From positions 2,237,001-2,301,000 of the forward strand of contig OY783198.1 in assembly GCA_963678675.1 (NCBI GenBank): a stretch of 64,000 nt of DNA, written 5' to 3'. This document shows, piece by piece, positions 48,501 through 61,100 of the stretch. This DNA comes from Xiphydria camelus (taxonomy: Eukaryota > Arthropoda > Insecta > Hymenoptera > Xiphydriidae). The position numbers and the translations under genes were made by a program. How positions within the stretch are numbered: the first letter of the stretch is position 1; each line of letters starts with the position of its first letter. The notes beneath the pieces are model-generated. The model was not told the origin of the DNA. It saw only the letters and a program-made list of their open reading frames with translations, and did not search any database.

Positions 48501-51500
48501 TCACCTCGCCCAGCGTCGCCCGGACCGGCGTGTAGCGTACAGCCTGGTCTAGTTCAGCCGCGCCTCGCCTCGCCTCGCGTGCTTTCGGCCGGCCGCGCGA
48601 CCCAGATTTCGATCTCAAAGGTCGATCCGATCCTTCCGCGATAACGCGTAGGACCGCAGAAACGACCGAGGCGTACCTAATAGTCCAGGCGTCAGGGGTT
48701 TTATTGACCCAAACATTCCTGAGGGAGATTTTTTTGTTCTATCGCTTCTTTTCATGTTTAAGTAGATAAATGTCAAAAATGGACACCAAAATTCGGTCCG
48801 GAACATATTGTTTAAACAAGTTGAAGGGGAAATTTTATTGTTTTTGTAGATATCTCCGAAAATATTCATTCTACGGAAAATTTGTGAGGAACTAAATTGT
48901 TCAATGCTAAATTCTCCACAGAGAAAAGGTATCTACATTTTTTTCAATCGGAGCAATAGTTTTAAAAATATAACTCTGCGAAAGAGGCATGCGAAAGAGG
49001 AAATTTACAATAGCGTAAGTTTCGGTGCCCACGCGGCGCGAGAGTTACTGATTGTGAGTCGGACGAGCGGCCTCTCTCTTTTGCAGGATTATATCTTTGA
49101 AACTATTGCTCCGATGGAAAAAAAATAGATACTTTTTTTTGTGGATAATTTAGTGCCGAACAATATAGTCTCTTACCATTTCCTCGTAGAATGAATATTT
49201 TCGGAGATATGTGCAAAAAACACTAAAATCTACCCTTTCATTTGTTCAAACAATATGTTCCGGACCGAATTTTAGTGTCCATTTTTGATGTTTGTCTACT
49301 TAAACATGAAAAGAAGCGATAGGAGAAAAAAATCTCCCCTAGGAATCATTCGAACCATCGACTGATTTTAGATCTCTGACACCTGGGACTGCACACATAC
49401 ATTGTATAACCACATACGCGGAACGATCAGTAGACCACTCGTCGCTTCCTCGGAGCTAAAGGGAGCATCGTTGTCGCGATTATTTCAGAACTACGACACC
49501 CTGAGCAAGGGTAAGAAGTCCTGGAGCGTCCGACTGGGTCTGTCCCGGCAGAGTCAGGCGTCGGAGGACCCCGGTAAGGTGTGGGGCACCATCAGCGGCG
49601 GCAGCGCCCTGTCCCGCCAGATGCTCTACGGCGATCCATGGCTCTACGGCACGGTCCGCTCGCAGCGAGGCGCCCACGAGCCTCGGGGCTTCCTCACGCC
49701 GCCTCCTCCGGGGGCGCCCGTCCTCATCGTGTGCTCCTGTCCCGAGTTCCTCAGCGGAACCACCCGGAAGTTGGGCAACTGCAGAAAGTGCGGCGGTCAC
49801 CGACTGGCCGGTGTGCCTCTCGGGGGCACCTGTCGCGTCACTCCTACCTCCTCCAGGTCCAGACCCAGTCTGGCAGGTCGGTACAAATGCGATGCGAACG
49901 GTGCCCGCGGACGGGCGAGCGGAGAAATATCTCGAAATCGCGTACGCGCGAAGGATTTATGACTCGCGCGCGCGCGCGAAACGATAGATCTACGGCGAAT
50001 AAGTACGAGGGCGGAGTGAAGAGTCCGATCAACTTTTCCAGTAGATGGTGGTGCGACTCGGAGTCTGTAAAGTAGCCACCTGCTGCGGCGATGAACTCTT
50101 CGTTTGGTGAGAATTTCTTTCCGGCGAGTTATTTTTTCAAGTCTGGCTAGAGAAAGAAGTCGCGGGCAGCCAAATCCGGTGAATGAGGTGGATGCGGCAG
50201 CAATTCGAACTTTGCTTTAAATCGACCAATTTCGCTGTCGCAACGGCAGACGAATGGACAGGTGCATTGTCATGGTGGAACAGAAGTTTTTTTTTTTCGC
50301 CAAATGGCGGCGTATACTCGTCTTCGCGATCGTATCACCATCTACTGGAAACGCGTATCGGACTCTCCACTCTGCCCTCGTATATTTCTCATTATGGTTT
50401 CTCGAGCGGTACAGGGGCTTTTTCCCTGCTAAAAGTTAGTCCACTGAAGTACAGTAACACTCTAAAGTATGTTCTTCGTGCGATGTGGCAACAACGTTTG
50501 ACGTACAGCGGTATGTGTGTATCTGTGAGTTCAAAAATGGAGCCCGAAACATCTGGTCATGCATCTGTACGTCATGCGACGTTGCCACATTGACATATCA
50601 AAGGTTAAATTTATAAAGAACAATTAATAAAAAAAAATAACGAGCCTCTTAATGAACGTGAAAATTGGTATAGATGATTTTAGTTCGTTAAACTTGCTGT
50701 TCAAAAAATTGCAAAATTTGTTCACTATTTTTCTCAAAAATATCGCGTTTTGTTGGTTATAACCCATAAGAACGTATGTTATTTTGTTATTCAACAATCT
50801 TTGCAACGAGCTTCTTGAAAGACTTGAAAATTTAACTGAATTTTTTTTTTTACTTCAATCTACCGAATACAATCATTTTCAAGCATTTCTCACTATTTTT
50901 AGTATAACGCTCGAGAAACCGTAAATGCACGTGCGATCTTCGCCGACCAATCGATTTTCCAAATTGCGAAACTTTTCCACCCGAGCGATCAATCTTCGGT
51001 CTCACGAAATAGCAGCGCGATCTTATCGTCGCTGTTTCCTCCCTCCAGGCGTCCTCAGGTCATCCGTCGACGACCCTTACGATTTGATGAGAAGAAGTCG
51101 CCTGGTGGAGCCGAGGTCGCGAGCCAGGAGCATCTCTCCCCATCGGCAACCGGCCCAGCGGGACTCCAGGAGTCAGAGCGTCGTCAGGAGCGCGCTCGCG
51201 CCGAAGGATCGCAAGGGAACGACGGAGGGGGTTTCGAGGTCGGAGTGGTTCGACACGGAAGTGAATTACGATGAGACCAACACCGGCAGAAAAGGGCGGA
51301 CGAGCTTCCAAGCCGCGAGCGGCGGAGATGGCTGGCTCCGGGAGGAGTCGTCGTCCTCCGAGGTGTCCAACAGGGTCATACCCGGACGGATCGTCCGCGT
51401 GCCCAAGAGGGCGAAGAACGTGCACTCCGACTGGCTGGACGCTTCTTCCTCGGCCACCGCCTCGAGAACCGCGGAAACGGCGATTCAGAGGAAATCCTCG

Positions 51501-52129
51501 GAGGCGGATTGGAACGAGGCCTCTTCCCCGACAGCCGGCGGCGACTCCAGGAAGAGCATCCTGGAGTGCAACGTCAATCCTTATTTACTGGTGAAGAAGC
51601 AGCTGAGGGACGAGGACGATCTCAGCGACGATCTCTCGGACAACGCGTTGGAGCTCGAAGACGCCCGCTCCGCCAACGTCGCCTCGTCGTCGACCCTCTT
51701 CGATCCGTCCAAGGTCAAGTCGATCGAGAGAATACCCAACAGAAGCGCCGTGGCGGCGATCGGGGGCCAGAGGATCAGAGTGTTCAACGAGCCCAGAGAG
51801 AGGGTCTCGGAGGGTGAGGAGGAGGAGGAGGAGGTGGTGGAGACGGCGCCGGCCACCAGGATCCCCCTTCCGAAGGTGTCGCCGAAGAGGCCGCCGCGGA
51901 AGCAGAAGGACGTCAGGGGCAACGCGAAGAGGAGCATCCTGAAGAGGGGCAAACCGGACGGCGGGAAACGGAAGAGCGTCCTCTTCAACATCGACAACGT
52001 GATACTCGCTCCGGAGAAGATGGAGATCTCTTCGTCCAGAAGAACCAGCAGGAGCTCCATCGCCAGCAGCACCAGGGAATCCGAACTCGAAGAACTCGGC
52101 GTCGCCAACGCGACTGCCGAAGAGTTCCA

Positions 52130-52160
<31 letters not shown>

Positions 52161-55100
52161 TCGGAGAAGCGCAAATTCATCACCATTCCCAATATCAAGG
52201 ATCCGAAGAGGATGGAGAGATCGAGAATATCGGACGCGAAGAGCGCCTCCGAGACCAGGAGCGTTCCACCGGTCGAGAAGATCAAGATCGACAAGTTCGT
52301 GCCCTCCCAAAAATCAACCGCGTCGCACAGGAGAACTCCGCGGGGTCAGAAGCCGCCGGAGAAGTCGGTACGGTGCGAAACCACACCGCCGAGGTCACCG
52401 GAAGTCGCGCCGGATTTACCGGAGCGATTATCGGTACAGCGCCCATCGAGTCCTCCCCCCTCGCAGCCGGAGAGAACCGCAAACGGGGAGGAGAGCGCGG
52501 AGAAGACCACGAAGAAGCCGTCGGAGAGCCGTGCTGAAGCGCCGGTGCGACTGGAGGACGAGACGGAGCTGGAGATCGAGATAGAGGAGTTGAAGGATCG
52601 CCTGCCCGAAATCGCCGTGGACGAGAAGGACCTCATCGGGAAGGCGGAAGGTGAGTCTCTCCTTCGCGAAGAAAGAAAATGATACCGAAGTGTTCTCGCG
52701 GCGGTGAACCTTTCGAGCTCGTTTCGGACGAGTAGAAAATCCAAGGACGCGAAGGGTTCTCATTTCCATCGATCGCGAGAACCGCGCGACGCATTCCTGC
52801 GCTCGCGCGATCGCCACCGCGCGGCGCGTTCCAGATCCGGCTCGTCCCCCGGCGCTTCCAGGCGAAGGGATATGTATCTCGAGATGGAGGACGAAACGAG
52901 CGAGCGGGTGTCCCCTAAAGTGCTTTCGGTGTTACCACCGCCGCGACGTCCCCTCGCCGATAGTCAACGGCCGCGTCGAACGCGGACGATCCGTACGCTC
53001 GGGTACGATTATGCTAATCCGTCAGATTAATGGACCGTTAACGTCCCGGGCACGAGTTATCGAGATCCTTGAACTTTTGAAAAATCACCTCGCACGGATT
53101 TCACTCAAGGATAACCGGCTTGTCGCGAAGTTGCTTTATACCGACGATGAAATCGGTTACTGAGAACACACACATTCCCGCGCGTGTATTTATTTTTCCC
53201 TCGTCAACGGCGATTCGGGTCGTCTCTGTTCGCGAATGCACACCGGGCGAGAAGCCGCGTGCATTCCAGTTTCGCGGAACACTAACGGCCAACGCCGCGA
53301 GCGAAGGCTGTACGATGGCGATCCTCGGTTCGGTTCGTTAAAAATCGGCGTCGTTATTCGAGAAGACGGGCGCGCGAGATGTACTCGTACGAGTAGCGTT
53401 CTCCAATAAACGCCACGGCGGGAACGGAGCAGCTGGCTCGCGCGTACAACGCGCGTCGAAAGAGTCTCGATGCGTCGAGGAGGCGGAGAAAGGTTAGCAG
53501 ATCGCTCGACCCTGAGCCGTGTAGAGCCTCGGGCCAGTCGACCTATATTACCTAAAAGAGACTCGCGTTAGACCGGCGAATGTATTCGATTCGAACGGGT
53601 CAGGGCTGGTGAGCATTCGGCGTTGTTTTCGAATTTATTCGGGGTCTTTGGTCGGTCCGACGTCGGGGGCTCCCCGCGCGAGTCGAAGAAGACGAAAGTG
53701 GAATCGTGGGAAAGCGAGTTCGATCGTCTCGAATCGACTGGAACACACAATGGCGTACGCATCCCTTATAGGGGGAGCGAATAAATAGCTCGTCGATCTT
53801 TCTCGATTCGTATCGTGCATTCTCAATGAGAAGGGGTTAGCTGGATCCTCGTCTTCTTCCCTCTCCCCCCTCTCTCTTTCTCTCTCTCTCTTTCACCTTT
53901 GATCGAGAGACGAGACGATCCCTCTCTTCTCTCACTGCGTACGCTTTCGCACTCCATCGTCTCCATCTCGTTCCGGAGTCCAGACGCTGCCAAGTCCGCG
54001 CGGAGGAAACAAAAGGCCGATGGCTTCCGGCGATCGCGCTTCCGGTGTAAATGCACTCTGTCACCGCGCGTTGGATAACGCCCCGGCTGGCGCTCGAACC
54101 GCATCGAGTGGTCGACGACCAACGTGGGCGAGACGAACCGTCTCTATCTTTCCTCCGTATCGCTCTTTTCTATCACGAGTCAGCCAGCGTTTCCGTATTC
54201 GCTCTCCGCCGCTTCTCGAAGTGCGATCTACTGCACGAAACAAAAAAATTGTAGTAAATTTCGGGATAAAGCCAATTTATTGTTGCGATAACTACAATTT
54301 TAATAACAAATTATGGTAAAACTTGTAGAGTTTGCAAGCGTTTGCTGTAATTTTTACTAAAATTGTAGTTATCACAACAATACATTGGCCTTGTCCTGAA
54401 TTTTACCACAAACTTTGTAAATGCTATACGACTTATTTTTTTTTTCGTGTAGGCATTCCTGGATATTCGTTCACTCTCGATTCTCGGTAGAGACTTTATT
54501 GCGAAGATCGTTATTTCTACCCAGAATTCATTGCTCCTCTGCTGCGGCGATCTCGCAACTGTTTCCATGAACCTGCGGTTGGAATGATCTCGGGTGATCG
54601 ACGTTTCGGCTCGACATCGAGACTCTGCAGCTCCGAGTCGACGACGAAATTTCGAAAAAAAAAATAATATTATCGATATACCAGTACACTGAGACAAAAT
54701 TTAGTTGAAAGATTTCGTTGGTTCAAATTAGTCCTACAATTAGCGACAATATATTCAATTAAGTGAAAGAAATCGTGTTTACTTCAATACCCTTTTATTC
54801 ACACAGCAGGTATAAGCATATAGTTTATCGATGTGAGTAGATAATAGTCACGCTAAAAAAAAATACTTATTTGGTCCAACTGCGCATAAATAGTCACATA
54901 TGGCGGACTAAGTATGTAAAGTTGTAGCAACTGAATATTTACTTACGGTGATTAAACATAGTTTTGAATGAACGTGTATTGGATTGAACGCAATTACCTA
55001 AATCAAGAAGATACTTAATCGCTCGAAATAATTCAAATTAAATAAATCGATTCAACCAAATTGTTTCTCCGCGCGTACGCGTTTATTTCTCCCGAAGAAT

Positions 55101-58100
55101 GTCTTCCCTCCCGCGAAAGTAAGAAGCAGGCGAAGAAAGCGCGGGAGACGGAGATACAACGTCCCGTGGAACGCTCGCGTTTTACGTAATCGCTCACCGC
55201 CGCGGACGCAAGAAACAGCGGCGCAGGCTGCAGGGCCGAGTTCCGGAAATTCTTGGCGCTCGCGTCTAAGTGGACCGCACGCGCGCGCACGGAAAACCGT
55301 TCGATTTCCTCGCGGCCGCGAGAAATTGCTCCGGCTCGCCACTTTCACCGGTCGCCGCTGACGCCAACCCGGGGCTAAAAACTATATTCGGCTCGTGTAT
55401 CGGAGCGTCGGCGCGTGATCTCAAAGATTTTTATTTCTCTTCCCCTGGAAAATATACGAGAGGAGAAAAGAGGAGGGACGGGAGAGTGCAGCGAGGATCG
55501 ATGCGAACCGAAACGGCCGGTTTGTCGCTTCGGGTGTCCCGCGCAAACGGCGCACTTTCCGTCATGCTTTCGGTTCGTTCCTCCCGCGGCTCCGCTTTCC
55601 GTGAAAGACCCGGAGTTCGGTCATGCTTCGAATCTGCGGTTTCGCTTCCGTCCGTCGAGACGCGGGGCGGATGTGCTCGGAGAGCGTGAGACTGTAAAAT
55701 CGCGCCGCTCGTCCCTCGCCGTTCGTCGATATGCTGCTCGCACTTCCGCGGGGGGGGGGGGGAATTCTCTCTTCGACGATGGATTTTCATTTTTTCCGCG
55801 TCGCGATTTGGAGACCGGTGGACAGGTGTTCGTCTATAACGGTGAAATGTTTGACACGGAGAGAGAGCCTCCGCTTTTTCTTCTCACGGAATTCCACAGA
55901 GTTCGATGAACTCTAGTTTCGCAACTGCGGAAATTCCGCTCTACCTTTGCGCGACCGAAATCAACCGATCTCCGTTGAGTCGGATCGATGATTAAATCAT
56001 CAACCGATCACGGCCCGGCGATACGTTATCTCTTCTATTTTTCCGCTTCCAATCGTTGCTCGACGTTTCAATGTAATTGCGTGCTAATCACTTTTGTCAT
56101 CATCGTAAGATCGATCTCCCGGCGAGGAAACTCCGAAATCTTCCTTCGTGATAATTCTCACCTCTTCATTCACCAGCGAACTTGCGCAGATCGTCCTTGA
56201 AGAGAAGCCAGAGCGATCGTACCTCGGCGAAACCGGAGCTTTCGGCGGGGGACGTCCTCTTCGCCGATACCATGCGCCTGAGCGTTCGCCGACGACACAA
56301 AGAGGAACACCCATCGGACGCCCAGAAGCCGCCCACGACGCGGACTCCCTCCGGTGCCGGGGAATCCGCCGCGACGACGAAGACTGTCGACGGGACGGTC
56401 AAAGAAGTCGCGCGGGACGAGGAGGAGGAGGAGGAGGAAGCGAGCTCCGAGTACGGCGGATCGATGCAGGCTCCCGAGAAGACCTCGGAGTTGTCCGAGA
56501 AGGAGGCGGAACCACCTCCACCGACGCGAGAACCACCGTACGACGGCTTCCTGCGCTCGAATTCGGAGCACTTCCGCAAGATGAGGCCGACGAGCTGGTC
56601 CCCGCCGCCGGGTAAGCACAAGCACGCGACCCAAAATCGCTCGAGCGATCCGGGATCGATCGGCTCGGATAATCGATCGTCGCGAAGTCGAATCGTCGCT
56701 AAATGCGAGGACGAGAGGAGGAAGGACCAAGCGGTCGGTAGTCTCGCGGCCAGAAGAGGCGGTGGCGCCTTTGGCGCGGCTGGTCTCTCCACGATCGAGA
56801 TCGGTTCCGGTCGGGCGGAGAACGTCTGCAAGATCACGGTCAGCCCGCTGGCGTCACCGCTGGTCCACCGCTTGCAGATCGGCTCCGAGGCGCCGAAGGG
56901 CGGACGCAGGACGTCGATCATGATAAACGGCGATCAGGGACTCTCCGGCGCCGAGTCCAGCTCCAACAACAAGGTGACCATCAGCGTGGGCGGCGAGGAC
57001 AGCGTCTGCAATCCGACGGTCATCTCCGTGAACTCCGCCGACAGCTCCCCGAAGATCCAGAGCTTCGCCGAGAGCAATCGGACGCTGGTGATACTCGATG
57101 ATTACGGGTCGAACATCGTCGTCGAGTCGCCGAAGGAGGAGAAGGGCTGCGTCGCGAAGGGGCCGTTTCCGGAGAAGCCGGAAGCGGGCTTCTTCGGAAG
57201 GCCGGGGGAAGAGCGGACTCGCTTCGAGGAGAAGTCCGTCGCGGAGGCGAAGGGAGCGTCGAGAGACGAATCGTCGAGGAGAACCGCGGCGCCGTCCCCG
57301 CAGGACGACGCCGCGGCGACGAATCGGGAAGCGAAAGCGTCGAGCGGCTCTGCGAAGGTGGCGGAAAAGTGGTCGAGCCTCTCGAAGGAGGCGGTCATAT
57401 CGAAGCTGTTGGAAGACTCGCTGAAGAAGGCCCGGGAGAACGGCGAAATTCTCGACGACACCAGCGGCGAGGCCATCCTGAAGATCCTCAAGCAGACCCT
57501 GCTCAAGTCCAAGGAGTACGAAAGCTCGGAATCGACTCTCGAACCGGAGTCGAATTACTCGAGGTCCTCGAGTCTCAACTCCGAGGCCGACTTCGTCTCC
57601 ACGAACCTCTTCCTCGAGGAGAATCCCTACGAAGTGATCAAGGAGCCGATCTACGAAGAGATCCCCGACGAGCCGCCTCCGCTGCCTTCGAGTCCTCCGC
57701 CCACGGAGGACTACCTGAAGGAAAGGATGTACTTCGGCGACGAGTACAAGAACGCCTTCTACAAGGTGAACTCGGGACAGTTTCTCAGATCGTACTTCCC
57801 CACCGGCGAGGACTTCTTCAAGAAGCCCACCGCCGAGGAGCTCGGCTCTCCCGAAGCCTACCTGTCGAAGAGCCCGGAAGACTTCTTCAAGAAGGCCTCG
57901 GCCGACGAGAATCTGTCGACCAAGTTCGAACTTCTCAACTTTCTCATGGACTCGAAGGAAAGGACGGATCCGGTGGAGGAAGAGGACGAAGAGGAGGAGG
58001 AAGAAGAGGAGGTGGAGGACACCGAGGGTGAACTGGAAGCGCTGTACGAGCAGAAGGAGACCAGCTTGGGCGACCTGAGCTCGAAGAGCTCGCAGATCTC

Positions 58101-61100
58101 GAATGTTTCCGACAGCAGCGAGGAGTGCAACGTCATACTGACGAGCTCTCCGGAAACTCTGAAGGTAGGCGGGAGTGCTGGCTCTCGAATTCTCGGTTCG
58201 CCACATTTTCGGGGATGACATTTCACGAACGCACGCGGCGTGGGATTACTTTCAGACGAGAACCGTGGATATAGAGCGCACCGACAGCGGTGTGGGCTCG
58301 GAGAGCAGCCAGGCGAGCAGCGGCCGAGGGGCTGGCAGGCGTCGGAGGGGTGAAAACGCGTCCTCCGGTCCGGGGAGTCTTCTGGGTGGAATTCCGCAAG
58401 TCGCTTCGAGGGATACGAAGCTCTGCGAGGACTGCGAGCAGCGTTTAGACCCGCTGATCACGGACAGGTAAAATTATTCTCCCGCTTTCGCGCGTGATTA
58501 CTCGCTTCGGTATAACGGGTGCGATTAAATCGTCGAGTTTTCGGCGCAGTGTTCGGCGCGCGGCAACGGTTCTTCCGCCGCTGATTTTACGTTCGGTTGT
58601 TAAACAGTTATGCCACGGACTGCCGCCGTATGGTGTAGTCGAACTTCTATCCCCCTCCTTCCCCCTCTCTCTTCCCCTTATCCTCTTTAAACTCACCCGT
58701 TCCCCTCCCTCTCTTCCTCGCCGACGCACGACTCTCGCGCGTACTCTCCTGAAACGCAAACGTCTCCGCTTAAACGGGCGTTTGTTCGACTTCAACCGAC
58801 CGCTCGGGATCGCGTATTACTGCCGAGCAAAAAGTCGGTGATCCGAAAAGCGAGTAACGGTAGTCGCGCGGCGAAGCGTGTCGACGTGGATCGCGTCGAC
58901 GATCGTTCCGTCGAGAGGATCTCGGAGGACTTTCGTCGATCGAAAAAAATCGCGACGCGGAGAATTTTCGGAGGCGAATCGACGCTACCGGAAGCGATCG
59001 CTCGGCTTTACGTAATCGGTCGTTACATCGTCGCGCGTTGTTCGACATGCTCGAATCCACGAGTCGTTCCTTATTCCGCGATACGACGGCTCGGTGGCTT
59101 TCGCTCCTCGCCGGTGCAAATAGAATCGACGGAGAAAGTACGTGCGTACAGGTGGCGCACGCGAACCCTCGTCCTAGGTGATTCGTGCGCGGGCAGCTTG
59201 TCGCGTAATTTGCTCGCTGGAATCGTAACGAGACTCTTCCGAGTCGCGAGCACGTTTAATATGTACGATATACGCGTACGCGTGCGCGAGCCTGTCAGTT
59301 GTTTCTCGTTATATATCTCATTAATATCGAGCTACGCGTGTATCCGTCTAGTATATGCAGTTCACGTCGAAGAGCTTTCGACGGTTCTTCGTGCTTTATT
59401 AACACGCTGATCGACGCGTACGTCGCAATCGGTAGTTCGGACCAAGGAGGACCGACGTTGAAATAGGCGTGTCCGCTTAAAACGTGATTATCTCGTTAAA
59501 CATGCATTTTTTGCGGGAATTCGTATAATACTTTGTTGAAGATAACATTTCGATCTACAAAAAAGTCTGATGACAGAATACGCAGAATTGCACAGGTTAC
59601 GAGATAATCGTGATTTAAGTTGGCGCTCCCATTCCGACATCCACCTTTCTTCCAATTATAATTATCGCGATCACATTAATGCTCCCCGACGATCCTTCGC
59701 AGCGGCGTAGTCTACGCGCCCTTCGTCTGCCGGAAGTGCTCGAAGAAGCGCGCCGAGCGGAAGGAGATCATCATGGAGATCGTCGAGACGGAGCAGAAGT
59801 ACGGCAGGGATCTGCAGATCATCCTGGAGGAATTCTATCGACCGATGCTCAGAGCCGGCCTGCTGACGCAGGAGCAATTGTCGGCTATCTTCTTGAATGT
59901 CGAGGAACTGCTCGAGCATAACATCGTCCTCGCCGAGAAGCTCCGGGATGCCGTGGAATTCGCTCAGGTGTGATGGTGGTTCTTTCTTTTTTTAATTTTG
60001 CTCCACGCGGAAAGCGTTCGGCTGGATATTCCACTTTCGTGCGCCCCAGCTTCATTGTCGTCCTTGTTATTCGCTCGAGGAATCGGCGGAGCGCCCGATC
60101 GATTTCTCCCGTAAAAGTAACCGCGCGGCAGTATTGCGCATCTGCTACGACTCTTCGTCGCGACGAAGAGAATGTGGGACAGCATCGCACGGCGCGATAC
60201 CAGGTGCACGAGAGACTCGCGTGTGCTCCTTCCTTCTTGTTCGTTACTTTTGTAGCGATTAGAGCGTAGACGTGTGAGAAGCGGCAACAGGTTGGAAGGG
60301 ATCGATTCGAGGCGGATCCGAGTTGAATTTTTCGTCGGTTTCTAATTCGCGTGATTCGACGATCGCCGCAGGAATCTGGAGACGAGGACCTCTTGACCGT
60401 CGACGTGGGTAAGATTTTCCTCGAGTCCGAGAGGATGCTGCACGTCTTCGAGAGCTACTGCACTCGCCAGGGCAGCGCTAGTCTGCTGTTGCAAAACTTG
60501 GAGAAGGAGAAGGAACTCCTCCGGATATTCCTGAAGGTCTCCCAGATGGAGAACACCGTGTTGCGCAGGATGAATCTCAACTCCTTCCTCATGGTGAGTG
60601 GTGATTGGGATTGATGGAATTGAATCTAAGTTTCTCGTAATTTTAACAATTTTACTCTTGCGCTGTTGATATACAAACGAGGAACAAATGTTCTTTCTCT
60701 TCAAGGTACCCGTGCAAAGAGTCACCAAGTACCCCCTTCTGCTGACGCGCCTCATGAAGGCAACGCCGTCGGTACGATCGGATATCCAGGAAGCGAAGAA
60801 GAGGCTGAAGCAGTCTCAGACGAATATCGAGTTACATTTGGAGCACATGAACGCTGTGAGTTTTCCCTTCGAAGCGGAACTCCTCCTTTCTCTCTAGGAT
60901 TAGATGTGCTCATTGATTTTTTTTACTCAAATCCTTCGACAGGAGGCCAAAGACGTAACGTCGACGAAGCTGTGGCGGAGGATCTCGATGATTCAGAATG
61001 GCAGAAGGACCACTGGAGAGCAAGACATGGTGAACATCAAATTGAGAAAGGTATAAAATTCGATGGATTATTTCTTTCATTTTTTTCATCGATATTTCCA

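Larger units (their letters stand above)
39531..49488 (+). other. GEF intron 1 (10 kb)
   Basis: A GT-AG intron with GTGAGT donor. It holds MITEs at 39583-39824, 40579-40968, 41666-41907, 43973-44529 and 45838-46188, a family A repeat at 46258-46743, a hairpin at 47739-47917 and the 709-bp palindrome at 48682-49390. Between these is CpG-rich DNA (40000-40560, 43080-43900, 44530-45380, 47040-48660) with spurious frames of up to 163 codons. No exon supported. Confidence 0.6.
49877..51048 (+). other. GEF intron 2 (1.2 kb), holding two transposon relics
   Basis: GT-AG intron. It contains the deleted mariner (50006-50380) and, almost adjacent, the TTAA-type element (50396-50920). The frame of exon 3 stays open upstream to an ATG at 50925. 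Confidence 0.7.
52651..56176 (+). other. GEF intron 3 (3.5 kb)
   Basis: GTGAGT donor and CACCAG acceptor. Holds MITEs at 54234-54449 and 54687-55074 and a G run at 55750-55761. Other sequence is CpG-rich with spurious frames up to 164 codons. No exon supported. Confidence 0.6.

Noticed and set aside
50183..50593. 136-codon plus-strand frame in GEF intron 2
   Set aside because: It spans the deleted mariner (antisense) and the start of the TTAA-type element; not a gene.
51581..52310. Minus-strand frames of 237 and 241 codons opposite GEF exon 3
   Set aside because: They are shadows of the plus-strand exon; polyL/polyC runs come from the CAG tract read in reverse.
56613..56800. Possible intron inside GEF exon 4 starting GTAAGC
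   Set aside because: The frame stays open across it and no clearly better acceptor was found; kept as exon but flagged.
56854..58221. 455-codon minus-strand frame opposite GEF exon 4
   Set aside because: It is an antisense shadow of a GC3-biased coding exon; the plus strand has splice sites and phase continuity to the DH domain.
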